Below, in pieces: positions 59,229 through 64,000 of a stretch of DNA of 64,000 nucleotides. Below the pieces are notes generated by a model that did no database searches, was not told where the DNA came from, and was given only the letters and a program-made list of their open reading frames with translations. Each line of letters starts with the position of its first letter. Positions within the stretch are counted from its first letter, which is position 1. Both the position numbers and the translations under genes were made by a program. Source of the stretch: Lumbricus terrestris. Taxonomy: Eukaryota; Annelida; Clitellata; Crassiclitellata; Lumbricidae. Location: positions 30,383,190 through 30,447,189 of the forward strand of contig OX457039.1 in the NCBI GenBank assembly GCA_949752735.1. Direction: 5' to 3'.

Positions 59229-59311
59229 GATTGATTGAATATCGATACAGCATAATTATATACTATTACAATCATCGTCACAGCCATCATTAGCCTATGA
59301 TAAGCTTTATG

Positions 59312-59436
<125 letters not shown>

Positions 59437-60001
59437 AACTATAGGTATGCTCATTTTAATTTCGTCGAACAGAATTATAAACCTAATGAGAGCAATTTCA
59501 ACTTTGCTTCTCAGTCGAAGTTCGCTGGAGCAGACTTCAGAAATCTGCTTTCAGATATTAAAAAACTATTTAGAAAGTTTCTACAGTTTTAATAAAGTTT
59601 TTAGTTACTTTCGATTAATTTAAGTGATCGCTTAGATTAATTCACTGTCGTTTAAATAAGATGTTCTAAAAGCTGAGGTTTTATTCTTTTGCCTTTTTGC
59701 CTTTAAACTCTTCCATTATTGTTTAAATAGAATTTGCTCAGTTCCAGAACCTTTTCTCGAAAAACCCACAGAACATCAGTCAAGTCTCCAAGTTACTAAG
59801 TTAGCCTAAAGTTGAAAATTGTGGAGATATATATATATATATATATAATTTATATATATACATATAAATGCACGTTGGTCCTGTATTGAAGATGCTCTTG
59901 AGACGGCCACTCGAGAGAAGACGCTGGCTCGTGCGTGTACTAAGCGTAAGTGTATAGAACTATAGACTATAGACTGTTGAAGAACCATCTTTTTTCTTTA
60001 G

Positions 60002-60069
60002 ACGGGGTCACGGAGGTATCCATCGGAATCTACCTCAACAATTTCTATGCCATCAGTGAACAAACAATG
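60002..60069 (+). CDS. Anionic Cys-loop receptor subunit, 68-bp extracellular exon
   Basis: Pentameric ligand-gated chloride channel subunit (GABA-A/glycine/GluCl group) of the neuronal or muscle membrane. The exon is bounded by TTTTTTCTTTAG and a GTAAGT donor. It is exactly 68 bp (two bases plus 22 codons, ending in phase 0), the conserved length of this exon in vertebrate GABA-A and glycine receptor genes. It encodes GVTEVSIGIYLNNFYAISEQ plus TM, matching the (V/R)(T/E)EV...(I/V)(Y/F)V.S...(V/I)S(E/D).(D/N)M pattern of beta strand 1. The next exon starts in phase 0. The exon carrying the preceding YDxRLRP segment was not found. Confidence 0.9.
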
Positions 60070-60492
60070 GTAAGTAAGATATCATATTATTATGCATTGC
60101 GGGTTAAAACCCACCGACAGAATAATTATACAAGAAATTTCCAAGTATGGTATACGCTGTCAATTATTATGTGTCTTATGCTAGAAAAATTATTTGAAGC
60201 TTGCATTAATTCGCCTGAAAAGCGTTTCTTCAAGTCTGGCAAATTATGACATAAGCATAGACTCTGTTTGAGTTCATGAAAACTGAATGACGCGTATAGA
60301 CCTAGCTATGTATTTTTAGCTATGAGTTAAGTTGCATTCAAATACCATTCTAGTTCCTTTCATAATACCATTCTAATTTCTCCATAATAGCCTACCATTC
60401 TAGTTTCTTTCATAATAGCCGACCAATCTAGTTTCTGTCGTACGGCCGAAGTGTGTGTGTCTTTCTGGCAGCATACTGACTAGGGCTATGGT

Positions 60493-60747
60493 CAGTGGCG
60501 TAGCCAGGAATTTATGATGGGGTGGGTTATGGCCTGGCCTGATTCCCTCCCTGACACCAACCCAACAATATTGCAGTAAATAGAAAGGGAATAAAGCAAC
60601 AAAGGGAACAAAGTAAGAAAAACGATTGTTACTAAAAACAATTGTTTTGTTTTTCTTATTTAAGCGGATAAATCACCTTTTTAAAAACCTTTTCCTAAGC
60701 CAATGGGGGATTTAAACCTTCGAAACCCCCCCTTGTCTACGCCACTG
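60493..60747. mobile_element. hAT-type MITE, CAGTGGCGTAGCCAGG family, copy 2
   Basis: 255 bp; ends CAGTGGCGTAGCCAGG / CTACGCCACTG; perfect 8-bp target duplication GCTATGGT (60,485-60,492 and 60,748-60,755). Confidence 0.94.
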
Positions 60748-60957
60748 GCTATGGTCGACGTGTTTAACACCATTAGTCTACCATGCTTTAGCATTTGACG
60801 TCAAACGGCCTTGGTGGGCATAACTATATTATGGCGTCGCTAACAAAACAGAACATATAGCAGCTGCTATAGCAAGGACAAAGCAAATACATAGCAACAT
60901 AACAATTAAGGACAGAGTTCGTGTTCTCTCGTGTTCGATGAAAAGCACACTATCTGA

Positions 60958-61113
60958 AAACAATTGTTAGGCCTACTAAAAACAATTGTTTTGTTTTTCT
61001 TATTTAAGCGGATAAATAACCTTTTTAAAAACTTTTCCTAAGCCAATGGGGGGGGGGTTTAACCCTCGAAACTTCCCTTGTCTACGCCACTGGCTATGAT
61101 CGACATGTTTAAT
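60958..61113. repeat. Local duplicate of the MITE right half plus flank
   Basis: Matches 60,615-60,775, including the right end GTCTACGCCACTG and the flanking GGCTATGATCGACATGTTTA beyond the target duplication. It therefore arose by DNA duplication after the MITE inserted, not by transposition. Near its left edge it has an extra GGCCTA. Confidence 0.88.
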
Positions 61114-61343
61114 TGCTTTACATCGTGTAGCCAATGCTGTTTCAGAAACATTTCTCCGGTTGGGTGTTTGGATTGCGTCTTGCGCACAGATGCGGGATGT
61201 CTTGCATTGCCAATGCAAAGCCATTAGGCTACAGTATTGGCTCCTTTCATGCAACGAATCACGTGCCCGTATTTCATCCCTGGTTTGGCCCTGTCTTGCG
61301 GTTGTGGCCCCCTATTTACATGTATGTACAGAAGCTCTGCCGC

Positions 61344-62419
61344 CAGGCCCGGCCTTAGGCATAGGCAAAGTAGGCAGTTGCCTAGGGCGCCGCAGCCTTT
61401 GGGGGGGCGCCGCGGCCCAGGAGATTTTTATTTTTTACACTATATTCTTTTAAACTGAAGACTTTGGAAAGAATTTAAGATAGATAATTAGATTTCGTTT
61501 AATTGACCGGTCAACAAAGATAATTATTGCTTTCATTGCACTAATTCAGGCAGGCATAGATCTAATTCAATTTCAAGGGCTTCATAAATTTTATATCGAC
61601 TTATAAAATTCGATTTTAACGGCATTCTGTGCTTTGTAGTCTATGTCTATAATAGACCCGGTGACATTGTCTATGGGCTAATACCGACATAGTGGCATCT
61701 TTCGACTGAATACGCCAACAATTGAAGAATTGTTGCGTTGTTTATAGTCGTTGCGTCTGGTGTGAATAATCTTTTGATCTTAAAATTAAATGATATCAAA
61801 CCCTATGGTTCCATGAAGCGTCAAAAGTTATCGGGTGTCCAAAGCCGCAAGAAGCAAGAATATAAACAGAAGACAGAAGTTAGAATAAAATGAAACACGG
61901 GTCGGTTTCCAATTATTCAAACGAAACTGATCGAGTCAACTTTACCTGTCAATGTTACCGCCCAGTCGTCAGCTATGGTAACTCAATTTCGATAGTGAAG
62001 ATTAGGGCTGGGCCCGGCTGGCCCCAGGCACGGGCAAAGCAGGCAGTTTCCTGGGGCGCCAAATTCTAGTGGGGAATCATTTGCACAAAAATGTATGTTA
62101 ATAACCTTTTTCGCTGTTAGCCATTGTGTAACCTTCTTGCACGAAATTGGATTTTATCACTAAGTGTACTAATAGCAAAAATATAAATTACTCAGCTGAG
62201 TGTAAAGGCTCTGGCTAGTTCATCTTTGGATTCTGACGTAGGATGAACAATTGAGTCTGAGTTTGAGTGGGGATCTCAGGGCGCGAAATGTATGCTTTGC
62301 ATGAGGTACCCAATGCATGTTGGGGCGCCAAATGCATGTTTGCCTATGGCGCCAAATGCAAGCTGAGGCGCCAAATGCATGCTTTGCCTAGGGCGCCATT
62401 TTAGCTAAGGCCGGCCCTG
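61344..62419. mobile_element. hAT-type non-autonomous element, CAGGSCCGGCCTTAGC ends, composite
   Basis: 1,076 bp; ends CAGGCCCGGCCTTAGGC / GCTAAGGCCGGCCCTG; perfect 8-bp target duplication TCTGCCGC (61,336-61,343 and 62,420-62,427). A second left-end-like segment (CTGGGCCCGGCTGGCC.. GGGCAAAGCAGGCAGTT) starts near 62,008, matching GGCAAAGTAGGCAGTT near the true left end, so the element looks like two copies fused. Near the right end GGCGCCAAATGCATG repeats several times. Confidence 0.9.
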
Positions 62420-62649
62420 TCTGCCGCCCCACCCTAAGCGTCCAGCGTCATGGCTCTCTTTGCTCTTCTGCGTATATATAGACTGAGCTTCTTGTCCCCG
62501 CGGTCGCGTATTTCTATTACGCAGTCGTTTCCGTCGCTATAACCCTTCAATATGGAATCTTTGGAACGACGCCTTTTAATGCATAGAGCCGTTGCGACCA
62601 CGCTCTACTTTTCTCTCAAGACTGTTCTATTTCGCCGGGGTTGGGTCGG

Positions 62650-62715
62650 TTGCGCTTCTAGGTACAAGGTCTTGAAGGGGCGCTATATAAATCTCTGAAA
62701 TGAATGAGTGAATGT
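62650..62715 (+). repeat. LINE 3' tail
   Basis: GTCTTGAAGGGGCGCTATATAAAT and (GAAT)n. Confidence 0.8.
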
Positions 62716-62980
62716 TTTCTTGGTTTTAATCCACTTGTCTCTTTGCGCTTGTTAATTATTGTCGCGCTATGACGACCAGCTGCTGTTGTCTCAATAAAAC
62801 GAACAATTATAATTAAACTAGGCCTATAATATCATGTGACCTGTTTACCACATGCAGCAGCCCAATCATCATATAGTTACTTCTTATTACCAAACATTGC
62901 TGATTCCCATTTGCTAGTCATTAGGCTATAACGAAACGTACGTAGACCCCTTTCACCTGTTCAACTTTTCACTTTTCTAG

Positions 62981-63213
62981 GATTATTCGCTTAGTCTCTA
63001 TTTGCGACAACGTTGGTCGGATCCACGACTTGTCTATCCACCCACAGACAACAAAACTGGAAAGGAAAGCTTAAAGCTGGAGGCGGCTTGGAACAAAATG
63101 TGGGTTCCAGACACATTCTTCCGCAATGAAAAGAAGTCCGGCTTTCACAGCGTCACCGTCGCTAACCGTATGGCAACCGTCTCACCAGATGGCTTGGTCT
63201 GGTATGTAATCAA
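62981..63213 (+). CDS. Anionic Cys-loop receptor subunit, exon with loop D and loop A
   Basis: 233 bp from a TTTTCTAG acceptor to AA|GTAAGT, 77 codons plus two bases. It opens DYSLSLYLRQRWSDPRLVY, the loop D strand of GABA/glycine/GluCl subunits ((Y/F)(L/F)RQ.W.D.RL), and has WVPDTFFRNEKKSGFHSVT (loop A, WxPDTFFxNxKKS) and NRMATVSPDGLVWYVIK. Vertebrate GABA-A subunits have 221 bp here and glycine receptors 224 bp; the extra length falls in PPTDNKTGKESLKLEAAW before the loop A motif. The KKS..H.VT signature places it with anionic rather than acetylcholine receptors, but ligand and exact subtype cannot be told. The Cys-loop itself, the transmembrane helices and the stop lie beyond 64,000. Confidence 0.9.
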
Positions 63214-63305
63214 GTAAGTATTCATGACCGCCGCTTTAAATTAAAACTACGTCTGTAGGCCATTAACAAAGCACGTAATTATGACCGTCTTAAATTATTA
63301 CTATC

Positions 63306-63308
63306 ACA

Positions 63309-63407
<99 letters not shown>

Positions 63408-63428
63408 GTTATTACTGTTATCGTTACC
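63306..63428. repeat. (ATT)n trinucleotide tract
   Basis: About 35 perfect ATT units followed by imperfect ones. Confidence 0.95.
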
Positions 63429-63705
63429 ATTGTTATTATTTTGCCCCGAGGTAACCTAAACATGATTCCTCGCGGTCTTCAACCCTCTCGATAAACTTAG
63501 AGTTGTCTGGAATGGTCAAGGTCCAAGTTGGAAAAAGTGCCCCTAAAAGCAACATAGTTGAAGCGCTGAATCGCGTTGAAACAAATATGACGTTTCGCGC
63601 AGGTCCCAGTTGCGGTGCTTGTGCTTCGTCCCAAAGCAGAAAAAAAAGTCAAACCCTCGTTGTTGATAGGGCCTAGGGTTTCAAAAGCCAAGGGAACAAA
63701 AAGGT

Positions 63706-63728
63706 GATTTTTATTATTATTATTATTA

Positions 63729-63810
<82 letters not shown>

Positions 63811-63811
63811 C

Positions 63812-63896
<85 letters not shown>

Positions 63897-63916
63897 TAGT
63901 AGTAGTAGTAGTAGTA
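63706..63916. repeat. (ATT)n then (AGT)n trinucleotide tract
   Basis: ATT units to about 63,768, then about 45 AGT units with one AGC and one broken unit. The poly-Leu frame on the minus strand is an artefact. Confidence 0.95.
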
Positions 63917-64000
63917 TTCTTAATCGGCCGACACAGTCTCATCTGCCGAAGGTCGCTTAGTTCTGTCGTTCCACGGCTCTTTTTGCCGGATTGTAAATCT

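Larger units (their letters stand above)
60070..62980 (+). other. Receptor intron between the 68-bp and 233-bp exons
   Basis: 2.9 kb; phase 0 on both sides. Contains a MITE, a local duplication of part of that MITE, and a 1.08-kb hAT-type element. No exon seen. Confidence 0.8.
63214..64000 (+). other. Start of next receptor intron (right edge)
   Basis: Contains two long trinucleotide tracts and no coding sequence I can support; the Cys-loop exon must lie beyond the window. Confidence 0.6.

Overview
This window is nuclear DNA of an animal, most likely a marine invertebrate. The evidence is spliced genes with GT/AG introns of up to 13 kb, metazoan-specific families, and an AT-rich background full of microsatellites, LINE 3' ends and short DNA transposons. 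I cannot name the species from sequence alone. The conserved 68-bp exon of a Cys-loop receptor and the srGAP family point to an animal with a nervous system.

Three genes can be supported. (1) Minus strand, about 34,125 down past position 1: the 5' part of an F-BAR protein of the srGAP (SLIT-ROBO Rho GTPase-activating protein) type. Five coding exons (34,059-34,125; 20,812-20,980; 9,662-9,830; 6,065-6,127; 2,184-2,327) join in phase over about 32 kb, and the gene runs off the left edge before the RhoGAP and SH3 parts. (2) Minus strand, 46,189-37,294: a complete soluble adenylyl cyclase (ADCY10-like) in only three very large exons, predicted at about 2,008 residues. (3) Plus strand, right edge: the extracellular part of an anionic Cys-loop (GABA/glycine/GluCl-type) receptor subunit, with a 68-bp exon at 60,002-60,069 and a 233-bp exon at 62,981-63,213; it runs off the right edge. 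A possible signal-peptide exon lies near 55,354. The cyclase and srGAP genes are head to tail; the receptor faces away from the cyclase across a repeat-filled interval of about 9 kb.

The rest is dominated by mobile DNA. I found 18 short non-autonomous DNA transposons by eye, each with terminal inverted repeats and a flanking 8-bp target duplication (15 perfect, 3 with one mismatch). Most look like hAT-type MITEs in several families. Two families recur in the window with independent target duplications. There is also a broken Tc1/mariner element with TA flanks that holds a nested LINE fragment, at least four kinds of LINE remnant, three tRNA-like SINE heads, many 3' tails of one LINE family (the recurrent 'GGCGCTATATAAAT' repeat), minisatellites and long trinucleotide tracts.

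The most unusual signal is the palindrome TAGGCCTA. By eye it occurs about 23 times, only twice before position 34,000. In one locally duplicated MITE segment it can be polarised as a 6-bp gain at a TA, which suggests a footprint or micro-insertion process.
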